From Marivirga arenosa (GTDB lineage Bacteria; Bacteroidota; Bacteroidia; Cytophagales; Cyclobacteriaceae), in NCBI RefSeq assembly GCF_030503895.2, contig NZ_CP129970.2:3519001-3583000 (forward strand): 64,000 nucleotides of DNA. Reading direction: 5' to 3'. Of the stretch, positions 8,886 to 17,051 are shown piece after piece (position 1 is the first letter of the stretch; every line of letters starts with the position of its first letter). The notes beneath the pieces are model-generated. The model saw nothing but the letters and a program-made list of their open reading frames with translations. It searched no databases and was not told the origin of the DNA. Made by a program: the position numbers and the translations under genes.

Positions 8886-10217
8886 ATGCTACTAACTCAA
8901 AATACCTTTAAGCATGGAATTCATCCACCAGAAAATAAGGATGAAACCAAAGGATTGCCAAGAAGACAATTTTCCTTTGCACCCTTATTAATCTTGCCTT
9001 TATCTCAACACATTGGTAAAGCTGGGAAAATAGTGGTGCGTGAAGGACAAGAGGTAGTAAGAGGTCAGTTATTAGCTGAATCAGATGGTTTTCTTTCAGT
9101 GCCTTTACATTCACCTGTAAGTGGCACTGTTAAGAAAATCGCTAATGTTCCTACACTTTCAGGAAAAATGACACCCGGCATCTATCTCGAAAGCTTTCCT
9201 TCATCAACTCAAGAAATTATAGAAGGTGAAGCTGTTGATTTAGAAAGTGCAAGCGTAGATGAGATCATAAAAGGGATTCAACAAGCTGGAATAGTAGGCT
9301 TAGGTGGCGCAGCATTTCCAACTCATGCAAAAATCAAGATTCCTGAAGGAAAACATTGCGATACCCTAATTATCAATGGGATTGAATGTGAACCTTATCT
9401 CACAACAGATCATCGGGTTATGCTTGAGCAAGATCAGGATATCTTTATGGGAATCAGGTATTTAATGAAAGCAACTCAAGCCAAAAAATGTATCATTGGA
9501 ATTGAAGCCAACAAGCAAGATGCTGCGGATTACCTATCAGCAAAGCTACCAAAGGATATTCCTATTTCAGTAAAAGTTGTACCAGTGAAATACCCACAAG
9601 GAGCTGAAAAAATGTTGATCACCGCACTACTTGGAAAAGAAGTTCCTTCGGGCGGCTTACCAATTGAGGTTAATGCTGTAGTAGTAAATGTTGCCACTAC
9701 AGCAGAAATCGGAAGGCTATTACCACATGGTAGAGGAATTCAAGAAAGAGTAATTACAGTTACAGGTCCTGGTGTAAAAAATAAGGGAAATTATCTTGTG
9801 CCAATCGGAACTCCATTACGGTTTTTGCTAGATCGAGTAGGAGTAGATGAAAATATGAGTGAAGTGTATATGGGAGGTCCCATGATGGGAATGGCTGTCG
9901 CTAATCTCGACATTTCCATTGTTAAAGGAACCTCAGCAGTAGTGGTTTTTACCAGCAAAGAAATAAACTCAAATAATAAGGTTTATCCATGTATTAAATG
10001 TGGAGCATGTGTAGATGCTTGTCCTTTGTCACTTAATCCATCAAAACTAGGATTATTAGCCAAATTTGAATCCTACGATAAAATGGCAGCTGAATATCAT
10101 TTGATGGATTGCTTTGAGTGTGGTTCATGCTCTTATGTTTGTCCTTCCCATATCCCATTAGTACAATATTTCAGACTTTCAAAATCGATCATTCGAAAAC
10201 AAAATGTGAAATCATGA
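8886..10217 (+). CDS. rnfC: Rnf complex subunit C
   Basis: A 443-aa peripheral subunit of the ion-translocating ferredoxin:NAD+ oxidoreductase, the site of NADH/FMN chemistry. It shows the GGAAFPTHAKIK nucleotide/FMN-binding region (around residue 140), a SLBB-like segment, and two C-terminal [4Fe-4S] motifs: CIKCGACVDAC (C369-C379) followed by P, and CFECGSCSYVC (C409-C419). The order C-D-G-E-A is the classical rnf order. The stop overlaps the rnfD ATG by 4 bp (ATGA), indicating translational coupling. Because it follows the ferredoxin-generating NifJ by 8 bp, the complex probably uses ferredoxin reduced by that enzyme. Confidence 0.95.
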   Translation: MLLTQNTFKHGIHPPENKDETKGLPRRQFSFAPLLILPLSQHIGKAGKIVVREGQEVVRGQLLAESDGFLSVPLHSPVSGTVKKIANVPTLSGKMTPGIYLESFPSSTQEIIEGEAVDLESASVDEIIKGIQQAGIVGLGGAAFPTHAKIKIPEGKHCDTLIINGIECEPYLTTDHRVMLEQDQDIFMGIRYLMKATQAKKCIIGIEANKQDAADYLSAKLPKDIPISVKVVPVKYPQGAEKMLITALLGKEVPSGGLPIEVNAVVVNVATTAEIGRLLPHGRGIQERVITVTGPGVKNKGNYLVPIGTPLRFLLDRVGVDENMSEVYMGGPMMGMAVANLDISIVKGTSAVVVFTSKEINSNNKVYPCIKCGACVDACPLSLNPSKLGLLAKFESYDKMAAEYHLMDCFECGSCSYVCPSHIPLVQYFRLSKSIIRKQNVKS

Positions 10218-11227
10218 AAAAGCAAAGTCTTCATATTAGCACTTCACCCCATCTTGCTCAAGGCACTAGTGTTGAGGTAATTATGAGAAATGTAGTCTAT
10301 GCTTTGCTACCTTTATCATTCTATTCAGTATATGCTTTTGGTTGGAATGCAGCTCTTGTTATACTAACGGCTGTATTTTCAGCTGTTTTAACCGAACATG
10401 TTCTCAGCAAGCTTTCAAATAAAGCAAGTACCATAAGTGACTGGTCAGCAGTAATTACTGGTTTACTACTTGGTTTAACTTTACCCCCAATATTTCCATT
10501 ATGGATGACCTTTTTAGGAGGAGTAATTGCTATTGCAATGGGTAAGTTTCTTTTTGGTGGTTTAGGATATAATGTATTTAATCCTGCATTAGTGGGGCGA
10601 GCAGTACTACAAGCTGCCTTTCCTGTTGCTATAACCACCTGGCAAGATGCTTTTTCAATTGATCGATTTACATCCGTTAATTCTTCAATCTGGGCTATAC
10701 CATTTATGATGCCCGTTGTGGACGGTACTTCTGGAGCAACGCCCCTTTCTGCCTTCAAATTTGATGGTGTAGTTACTGATACAAGCGATTTAGCTATGGG
10801 GCTAGTCAGCGGTTCAGCAGGAGAAACTAGTGCTGTTTTAATACTTATAGGTGGACTCTACTTAGTAATCAGAAACTTCATGAATTGGAAAATTCCGATT
10901 TCTATACTGCTAACGGTATTTATTTTTAGTGGAATTCTCTACTCAATTAATCCAGAACTATATCCATCACCAGGTTTTATGTTATTTTCTGGCGGCTTAA
11001 TGTTAGGGGCGGTATTTATGGCTTCTGATATGGTGGCCTCACCCATTACTACCCTAGGTGTAATCGTATATGGTGTAATCATCGGAAGTATGATTGTAAT
11101 TATAAGAATATGGGGTGGTTTACCAGAGGGTGTTATGTATGCCATTTTATTTGGGAATGCATTATCGCCTCATATTGACCGACTTATACAAAATAGAGTA
11201 TATGGAACTTCATCTGCAAAATCATGA
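10214..11227 (+). CDS. rnfD: Rnf complex membrane subunit D
   Basis: A 337-aa polytopic membrane protein carrying a covalently bound FMN. The attachment site is T176 in DGTSGATP, matching the family SGAT motif. The frame is open further upstream into rnfC, but MKKQSLHISTSPHLAQG at 10214 is the family-typical N-terminus, and its ATG overlaps the rnfC stop as ATGA. It ends by overlapping rnfG by 4 bp. It forms the transmembrane electron path together with G, E and A and is probably involved in Na+ or H+ translocation. Confidence 0.95.
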   Translation: MKKQSLHISTSPHLAQGTSVEVIMRNVVYALLPLSFYSVYAFGWNAALVILTAVFSAVLTEHVLSKLSNKASTISDWSAVITGLLLGLTLPPIFPLWMTFLGGVIAIAMGKFLFGGLGYNVFNPALVGRAVLQAAFPVAITTWQDAFSIDRFTSVNSSIWAIPFMMPVVDGTSGATPLSAFKFDGVVTDTSDLAMGLVSGSAGETSAVLILIGGLYLVIRNFMNWKIPISILLTVFIFSGILYSINPELYPSPGFMLFSGGLMLGAVFMASDMVASPITTLGVIVYGVIIGSMIVIIRIWGGLPEGVMYAILFGNALSPHIDRLIQNRVYGTSSAKS

Positions 11228-11910
11228 AAGAAACTACTCAAATAGCACCCACTAATAGTTTTAAAATGATTAAAGCAATGGCTTTGATTGGAATACTTTG
11301 TGGTCTTTTAATTGTATTAACTTATGAGGGTACGCTGGCAAGAATAGCAGACCTAAAGGAAAAAGCTTTACAGGAAGCAATCTTTAAAGTTCTTCCAGGA
11401 AGTACTCAAACACAGGCCTTTTCTTATAATAAGTCCTCATTTGATATAGCTTCAAAAGGAGATCAAAATTTAGTTTACGCTGGATATGATGAAAATGGAG
11501 AATTGATAGGACTTGCAATCGTTGCCTCAGGTCAAGGTTATGCTGATGTCATTAGAGTTCTATATGGTTATAGTATTGATAATCAAAAGATAATAGGTTT
11601 TTATGTATTAGAAAGTAAAGAGACTCCTGGCCTAGGAGATAAAATAGAAAAAGATCCGAGTTTCTTATCAAATTTTGAGGCATTGGATGCTAGCCTTAAT
11701 GAAGCGAAATCAGCAATTCAAAATAAGATAGTCACAGTAAAGAAAGGGGAGAAAGTAAACGAGTGGGAGATTGATGGTATTACAGGTGCAACAATTTCCT
11801 CAAGAGCCATAGGGGATATAATTGGAAAAAGTACTCAAAAATGGATTCCAATCATTTATAAAAATCAATCTGTTTTTAAAAAGTATAGAAATGAGCAATC
11901 TCAACAGTAA
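11224..11910 (+). CDS. rnfG: Rnf complex FMN-binding subunit G
   Basis: A 228-aa protein with one N-terminal membrane helix (about residues 14-33) and an extracytoplasmic FMN-binding domain. T190 in DGITGATISSRAI is the expected phosphoester attachment point for FMN. Flavinylation normally needs an ApbE transferase, which is not encoded in this window. Its 3' end overlaps the proposed rnfE start by 20 bp, and its 5' end overlaps rnfD by 4 bp. Confidence 0.94.
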   Translation: MKETTQIAPTNSFKMIKAMALIGILCGLLIVLTYEGTLARIADLKEKALQEAIFKVLPGSTQTQAFSYNKSSFDIASKGDQNLVYAGYDENGELIGLAIVASGQGYADVIRVLYGYSIDNQKIIGFYVLESKETPGLGDKIEKDPSFLSNFEALDASLNEAKSAIQNKIVTVKKGEKVNEWEIDGITGATISSRAIGDIIGKSTQKWIPIIYKNQSVFKKYRNEQSQQ

Positions 11911-12532
11911 TAATGAGCTATTAAAGAAAGTACCCACTTCTACAGATGAGTTTATAAAGGGCTTATGGAAGGAAAACCCAGTTTTTGTTCAAGTATTGGG
12001 AATGTGTCCTGTTCTTGCAGTTTCAAATACTGCTGCTAATGCAGTCGCAATGGGACTAGCAACTGCTTTTGTATTACTGATGTCTAATGTATTGGTATCC
12101 TTACTTCGTAATTTTATTCCAAAGCAAGTCAGGATAGCCTCCTATATTTTAATCATAGCCACTTTTGTAACCATAGTAGACTATAGCATTCAGGCTATAA
12201 GCGTAGAATTACACAAAAGTTTGGGAGCATTTATTTCATTAATAGTAGTTAACTGCTTGATATTGAGCAGAGCAGAAGCCTTTGCTTCTAAAAACACGGT
12301 AGGTAAATCTATTATGGATGCATTAGGCATGGGAATAGGATTTACTATTGCATTATTCAGCTTGGGAGCAGTAAGAGAAATCTTAGGAAATGGCTCCTTT
12401 TTCGGAATCACTCTTTTTCCTGAAGGTTTTCAAGATTGGGTGATCATGGTATTACCGGCTGGTGGCTTTTTCACTTTAGCTGCATGGCTTTTAGTATTCA
12501 ATATCTATAAACAAAAAAGAGCAGAGTCATGA
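11891..12532 (+). CDS. rnfE: Rnf complex membrane subunit E
   Basis: A 213-aa, six-helix membrane protein of the RnfE/NqrD family. The frame extends 23 codons upstream inside rnfG, but MSNLNSNNELLKK at 11891 gives the usual length and N-terminus. C39 in LGMCPVLAV and C122 in VVNCLILSR are the two conserved intramembrane cysteines that, with their counterparts in RnfA, hold an iron-sulfur centre within the bilayer. It overlaps rnfA by 4 bp. Confidence 0.94.
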   Translation: MSNLNSNNELLKKVPTSTDEFIKGLWKENPVFVQVLGMCPVLAVSNTAANAVAMGLATAFVLLMSNVLVSLLRNFIPKQVRIASYILIIATFVTIVDYSIQAISVELHKSLGAFISLIVVNCLILSRAEAFASKNTVGKSIMDALGMGIGFTIALFSLGAVREILGNGSFFGITLFPEGFQDWVIMVLPAGGFFTLAAWLLVFNIYKQKRAES

Positions 12533-13113
12533 ATTCAGAAAGCCTTTCCCAAATATTCATTAGCGCAAGTTTAGTTAATAACTTTGTGTTGGCCTATTTC
12601 TTAGGTATTTGCCCTTTCTTAGGAGTTTCTGGTAAAATTGAAACCTCTACCAAGATGGGAGCTGCCGTTACTTTTGTGATGTTAATTAGCTCAGTTTCAG
12701 CATATGCAATTCATGCCTTTTTAATAGCTATTGATGCTCCTTTCTTACAATTAATAAGCTACATAGTGGTAATTGCTTCTACGGTACAACTTGTAGAAAT
12801 GTTAGTAAAAAAATTAAGCCCAGCCCTTTTCAAGGCATTAGGTATTTTCCTACCCTTGATTACAACCAATTGCGCCATTTTGGGGCTGGCACTATTTCAA
12901 ACCAATAAAGGCTATGACTTATTACAAAGTGTAGTCTATGCATTAGGTGCTGGTGCGGGTTTTACGCTCGCACTTATTTTAATCTCAGGACTAAGAGAGC
13001 AATTAGATTTAGCTGATGTACCTAAGGTCATCAGAGGAACTGTTTTAACCCTTATAGTAGCAGGTATATTATCACTGGTATTTATGGGTTTCTCAGGTTT
13101 AGGAGGAAAATAA
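12529..13113 (+). CDS. rnfA: Rnf complex membrane subunit A
   Basis: A 194-aa membrane protein, pseudo-symmetric partner of RnfE (NqrE family). The paired cysteines C28 (LGICPFLGVS) and C115 (TTNCAILGLAL) are both present, so the intramembrane cluster can form. In classical rnf operons rnfB is adjacent to rnfA; here two extra genes, a Cys-rich membrane peptide and a ferredoxin-NADP reductase, lie between them. Confidence 0.94.
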   Translation: MNSESLSQIFISASLVNNFVLAYFLGICPFLGVSGKIETSTKMGAAVTFVMLISSVSAYAIHAFLIAIDAPFLQLISYIVVIASTVQLVEMLVKKLSPALFKALGIFLPLITTNCAILGLALFQTNKGYDLLQSVVYALGAGAGFTLALILISGLREQLDLADVPKVIRGTVLTLIVAGILSLVFMGFSGLGGK

Positions 13114-13122
13114 AATGAAGAG

Positions 13123-13317
13123 ATGATATTAAAATATTCGATAGCGGTACTCGCCATTGCGGGTTTAATGATCCTTTGGGCTCTCATACAATATTTATGG
13201 GGTAAAACATTCAAAGGTGAGCATCAAGATGCCGATGTCCTGGCTGGAAGATCTTCTTGCGGCAGTTGTGGATGCGGTACAGTTTGTAAGCTCAAGAAAA
13301 AGAGCGTGAAAAATTAA
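13123..13317 (+). CDS. Small Cys-rich membrane protein, NqrM-like candidate maturation factor
   Basis: A 64-aa protein with one hydrophobic helix (residues 5-26) followed by a polar linker and a cysteine cluster: C46, C49, C51 and C55 in SSCGSCGCGTVCK. The layout resembles NqrM, the small Cys-rich protein needed to assemble the intramembrane iron centre of Na+-NQR, and also FeoB-associated Cys-rich peptides. Its place directly after rnfA (9 bp) favours a role in delivering iron to the RnfA/E site. That is inference; sequence similarity at this length is weak. Confidence 0.65.
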   Translation: MILKYSIAVLAIAGLMILWALIQYLWGKTFKGEHQDADVLAGRSSCGSCGCGTVCKLKKKSVKN

Positions 13318-13329
13318 AATGATAAAGAC

Positions 13330-14187
13330 ATGGCACATTTATCAGATTATGATATCAGGAAGCAATACTATGCTAAGGTATTAAAAACAAGAAGGTTAAG
13401 CCCTCCTGATGCAGAAGAAGTTAGAGAACTCACTTTAGAAGTTCAAGATCCAAGTTTTGACTGCAAAATAGATCAAAGTTTTGGTGTATTAGTTGAAAAG
13501 CATGATGATTTTGGGAATACATTGAATCACCGTTTATACAGCGTTGCCGATATTCCTGAAAAGGATATTGATAAAACAATTATCACCTTATTGGTGAAAA
13601 GGTGCAATTATATTGATGCCTTCAGTGGTGAATTATATAACGGTATTGTTTCGAACTATTTATGTGATAGAAAAGCAGGTGACAAAATTATCATTACAGG
13701 TCCTTATGAATTACCATTTGAAATACCTGAAGATAAAAATGCGAATCTAATTCTAATAGGAATGGGCACTGGAATAGCGCCATTCAGAGCTTTTATTAAA
13801 CATATTTATCATAATGTGAAAGATTGGCGCGGCCGTATATTATTGTTTTACGGTGCCAAAACTGGATTGGAACTACTCTATCAGAATGAAGAGGATGATG
13901 ATCTTACTAACTATTACAATGAGGATACTTTTAAAGCTATTCATGCCTACAGCCCGAGACCATTATGGCACGATCCCGTTGTGATTGATCAATCTATTGA
14001 GGAACGTTCTGAGGAGATTATAGAAATGCTATCACATTTGAATACCTACATCTATATAGCGGGTCATAAAAAAGTGAAAGAAGGATTAGATAAAGCATTT
14101 GCAAAGGTAGTGGGTTCTGAAGAAAAATGGAAAGCTAGAAAAGCAGAACTGAAAGCAGGTAAGAAATGGATTGAGTTAATTTATTAA
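13330..14187 (+). CDS. Plant-type ferredoxin--NADP+ reductase
   Basis: A 285-aa flavoprotein exchanging electrons between ferredoxin and NADP(H). The FAD motif is RLYSVAD (near residue 72), followed by the NADP-binding GMGTGIAPFRAF (about 140-152), FYGAKTGLELLY, and YIAGHKKVKEGLDKAF. The chain ends in WIELIY; a C-terminal tyrosine stacked on the flavin is a hallmark of plant/cyanobacterial-type FNR. It sits inside the rnf operon between rnfA and rnfB, 12 bp after the Cys-rich gene. This suggests that the ferredoxin pool serves both NADH (Rnf) and NADPH (FNR). Confidence 0.85.
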   Translation: MAHLSDYDIRKQYYAKVLKTRRLSPPDAEEVRELTLEVQDPSFDCKIDQSFGVLVEKHDDFGNTLNHRLYSVADIPEKDIDKTIITLLVKRCNYIDAFSGELYNGIVSNYLCDRKAGDKIIITGPYELPFEIPEDKNANLILIGMGTGIAPFRAFIKHIYHNVKDWRGRILLFYGAKTGLELLYQNEEDDDLTNYYNEDTFKAIHAYSPRPLWHDPVVIDQSIEERSEEIIEMLSHLNTYIYIAGHKKVKEGLDKAFAKVVGSEEKWKARKAELKAGKKWIELIY

Positions 14188-14197
14188 GAAGTTAAAA

Positions 14198-15064
14198 ATG
14201 GGCGTTATAATTGCCGTAATCGCAATAGGAGGATTAACTCTATTTCTTGCAGTAATGTTGGTGATAGCCAATAAGAAACTGTACGTATATGAAGATCCTC
14301 GAATTGACCAAGTGGAAACTATGTTGCCTAAAGCCAATTGTGGTGCATGTGGTTATCCGGGTTGCAGACCTTTTGCTGAAGCTTTAGTGAAAGGTGATGT
14401 TCTTCCAGGAAAATGTACAGTAAGTTCTGATGAAGGTCGAAGTGCGATAGGTGATTACTTAGGAATCTCAGTTGGGGATGAAGAAAAAAAGGTCGCTCGT
14501 TTAGCTTGCGCTGGGGGAACCAATGTGGCTCGAAATAAGGCTCAGTATGAAGGGATTGATAGTTGTCAAGCTGCCACTTTAATTTCGGGTGGTGGAAAAG
14601 CTTGTTCATGGGGCTGTTTAGGATTAGGAGATTGTGAAAAGGCTTGTGATTTTGATGCAATTCACATGGATGAACATGGTTTGCCGGTAGTTAATACCGC
14701 TAAATGTACTGCATGTGGCGATTGTGTAATTGCTTGCCCTAAAGATCTATTTTCAATTGAACCTATTAGCCATCATCTATGGGTCGCATGTAAAAATCTG
14801 GAAAAGGGGGATGAAATCTTAGAGGATTGCCAAGTTGCCTGCACTGCTTGTGGGCGATGTGCCATGGATGCTCCTCTGGATTTAATTACCATGAGAAATA
14901 ACTTACCTGTTATTGATTATTCTATTGATCAACAAAATATGGATCCAATTCAAAGATGCCCAACAGGTGCCATATTATGGTTAGATAATCAACTAGGAGC
15001 TGTAAAAGGAAAGAATAGTAAAAAGATTATACGAAAAGGAGAGCGTGAAATGGGCTATTCATAA
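14198..15064 (+). CDS. rnfB: Rnf complex iron-sulfur subunit B
   Basis: A 288-aa protein with an N-terminal membrane helix (about residues 3-25), a cluster motif beginning at C48 (NCGACGYPGC...GKC), and ferredoxin-type cluster motifs further on (CGDCVIACP, CTACGRCAMDAP). It is the proposed entry point where reduced ferredoxin hands electrons to Rnf. It lies 10 bp after the ferredoxin-NADP reductase gene and closes the operon. A 90-bp gap with a Crp/Fnr-type palindrome separates it from korA. Confidence 0.93.
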   Translation: MGVIIAVIAIGGLTLFLAVMLVIANKKLYVYEDPRIDQVETMLPKANCGACGYPGCRPFAEALVKGDVLPGKCTVSSDEGRSAIGDYLGISVGDEEKKVARLACAGGTNVARNKAQYEGIDSCQAATLISGGGKACSWGCLGLGDCEKACDFDAIHMDEHGLPVVNTAKCTACGDCVIACPKDLFSIEPISHHLWVACKNLEKGDEILEDCQVACTACGRCAMDAPLDLITMRNNLPVIDYSIDQQNMDPIQRCPTGAILWLDNQLGAVKGKNSKKIIRKGEREMGYS

Positions 15065-15091
15065 AATGGCTGACTTCTATCGCTAAAAGTG

Positions 15092-15105
15092 CTGATCTTT
15101 ATCAG
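15092..15105. promoter_or_regulatory. Crp/Fnr-type palindrome upstream of korA
   Basis: CTGAT-CTTT-ATCAG is a perfect inverted repeat with a 4-bp spacer, 50 bp before the korA start. A TAATTAG sequence near 15129 could serve as a weak -7 element at class II distance. It matches the sites at 219, 3432 and 19915 and suggests korAB has its own, co-regulated promoter. Confidence 0.6.
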
Positions 15106-15155
15106 TATAATTTAAATAAAATCTGTCTTAATTAGTCATATTCAAAGCGTTTATC

Positions 15156-17048
15156 ATGGAAACTACCTCAGAAAGTATACATTCTGAAACCATCGGAATG
15201 GAAAGGAAGGAAATAAAAGAGGCCATCATTGAAATTGTAAGCGATTCCGGTGAAGGAGCTCAAAAGTGCGGTCAAAGTTTAGGTATTATCTCCGCTAAGA
15301 TGGGAAATGGCGTATGGACAGTTGAAATTATTCCTTCTGAAATTCGACCACCTGCCCGTTCTAGAGAAGGAGCCTCTGGAATTAGAGTGCGGATGGGCAC
15401 TGATAAAATCACCAATATGGGAGGCCATGCTGATATGGTAGTGGCTCTAAATGAACAAGTATTATATGGAAGAATTAAGCAACAAGCCTATAAACCTGGT
15501 ACTTATTTATTGATTGAAAATAAATGGGCTACTCATACCGAAGAAACAAAAGAAGCATACGAGCAATCTATTAAAGAATTTACTGAGCTGGGCTATAATA
15601 TCATTGAAATTCCTATGGAAAAGGAATGCCTAAAACATGTCAGTGATGCACGAAAAGGTAAAAACATGTGGGTTTTAGGTCTATTGAGTAATATTTATGA
15701 TAGAGATTTAAAACTTGCCGAAGAACAAATCAAAGCTATATTTTCTAAAAAAGGAGATGAGATTATCCAAAACAACCTAGATCTTTTACATGCTGGCTAT
15801 GAATATGCGAAGGATAATCTACCTATGCATTTCACAATACCGACCAAAAAGCGACAAGGAGACTATGTAGTAATGAATGGTAATGAAGCCTTGAGTTTAG
15901 GAGTTATGTCAGCTGGAATTGAAGTTTGTTCAATGTATCCTATTACACCGGCTACATCAGCTACTCATGCTATGGCAGCCGCCTTAGAAAATGCAGGTGG
16001 TATCATTCATCAAGCCGAGGATGAAATTGCAGCGATAGGTTTTGCAGTAGGAGCATCATTTGGGGGTAAAACAGCGGTTACGATTACATCAGGGCCAGGT
16101 ATAGCCTTAAAAACTGAATTCATTGGACTGGCAGTAATGGCTGAAATACCATTAGTCATTATTGATGTTCAGCGTGGTGGACCTTCTACCGGTTTGCCTA
16201 CAAAAGTGGAGCAAGGAGATTTATTAGCCGTATTGTATGGGGCAGCAGGGGATGCCCCTAAAATAGTACTTGCTCCATCTACTATTGAAGAATGCTTCCA
16301 TTATATCATATTAGCTAGGAAAATAGCTGAAACTTTCAGATCACCGGTATTTGTGCTGACTGATGCAAATTTAGCAACTGGTGTTCAACCCTTTCCTCGA
16401 CCAAAAGTGAATCCTGAATGGTTTCCTGGACCATTAGATCAAAGTAAATGGAAAGAAGGACTTAGAGCCTATGATTGGGATCCTAACACAGGTATTAGTA
16501 AAAGACCTATTCCAGGCCAAAAAGGAGGGATGTATACCCTAACTGGACTGGCTCATGATGAAGAAAGTCATGTGGCTTATCAGCCAGATGTAAATCAAAG
16601 GGGAGCTGAAAGTAGAAGTAGAAAACTTGCTGCCTTAGGCAATACTTTAAAACCACCTGAAATTCATGGTGATGAAAAAGGTAATTTGCTATTAGTAGGT
16701 TGGGGTTCAACTAGAGGAGCAATTGAGGAAGCCGTTGACATGGCAAGAAAAAATGGTGCAAAAGTTAGCAGTATCCATTTACGGTTTTTGAGCCCAATGG
16801 AACCGGGTATCAAAGAAATATTCAAGAATTTCAAAAAGGTGATGACAGTAGAAATTAATTATAGTGACACTGTAGGACAGCCTTTGATTACTGAAGATAA
16901 CAGGCGCTATGCTCAATTAGCATGGTATTTAAGAGCGCAAACACTTATTGATGTGGATTGCTACAGCAATGTGTATGGTCAACCGATGAGTCCCATCCGC
17001 ATATTGGAAAGAATAGAGCAAGAGCTCGGACAAACTTTAATGGACTAG
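15156..17048 (+). CDS. korA: 2-oxoacid:ferredoxin oxidoreductase, fused gamma-alpha subunit
   Basis: A 630-aa subunit combining the gamma domain (about residues 20-210, SLGIISAKMGNGVWTVEI) and the alpha domain (about 225-630). The alpha domain carries the pyrimidine-binding signature CSMYPITPATSATHAMA and EDEIAAIGFAVGASFGGKTA. With the beta subunit it makes a two-subunit CoA-dependent enzyme, most likely acting on 2-oxoglutarate (succinyl-CoA formation, or reductive carboxylation in reverse). The gene pair is of the type found in aerobes, including oxygen-tolerant KorAB. No separate ferredoxin-like subunit is encoded nearby. korB follows after 3 bp. Confidence 0.9.
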   Translation: METTSESIHSETIGMERKEIKEAIIEIVSDSGEGAQKCGQSLGIISAKMGNGVWTVEIIPSEIRPPARSREGASGIRVRMGTDKITNMGGHADMVVALNEQVLYGRIKQQAYKPGTYLLIENKWATHTEETKEAYEQSIKEFTELGYNIIEIPMEKECLKHVSDARKGKNMWVLGLLSNIYDRDLKLAEEQIKAIFSKKGDEIIQNNLDLLHAGYEYAKDNLPMHFTIPTKKRQGDYVVMNGNEALSLGVMSAGIEVCSMYPITPATSATHAMAAALENAGGIIHQAEDEIAAIGFAVGASFGGKTAVTITSGPGIALKTEFIGLAVMAEIPLVIIDVQRGGPSTGLPTKVEQGDLLAVLYGAAGDAPKIVLAPSTIEECFHYIILARKIAETFRSPVFVLTDANLATGVQPFPRPKVNPEWFPGPLDQSKWKEGLRAYDWDPNTGISKRPIPGQKGGMYTLTGLAHDEESHVAYQPDVNQRGAESRSRKLAALGNTLKPPEIHGDEKGNLLLVGWGSTRGAIEEAVDMARKNGAKVSSIHLRFLSPMEPGIKEIFKNFKKVMTVEINYSDTVGQPLITEDNRRYAQLAWYLRAQTLIDVDCYSNVYGQPMSPIRILERIEQELGQTLMD

Positions 17049-17051
17049 AAA

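Noticed and set aside
10118-10213. Longer N-terminus for rnfD (start 10118)
   Set aside because: It would overlap rnfC by 100 bp; the ATGA overlap at 10214 and the family N-terminus favour the later start.
11822-11890. Longer N-terminus for rnfE (start 11822)
   Set aside because: It would overlap rnfG by nearly 90 bp and adds residues not seen in RnfE.
8886-15064. Na+-NQR instead of Rnf
   Set aside because: Gene order C-D-G-E-A-B, RnfB and the two CxxCxxC motifs in subunit C identify Rnf; NqrF and NqrA are absent.
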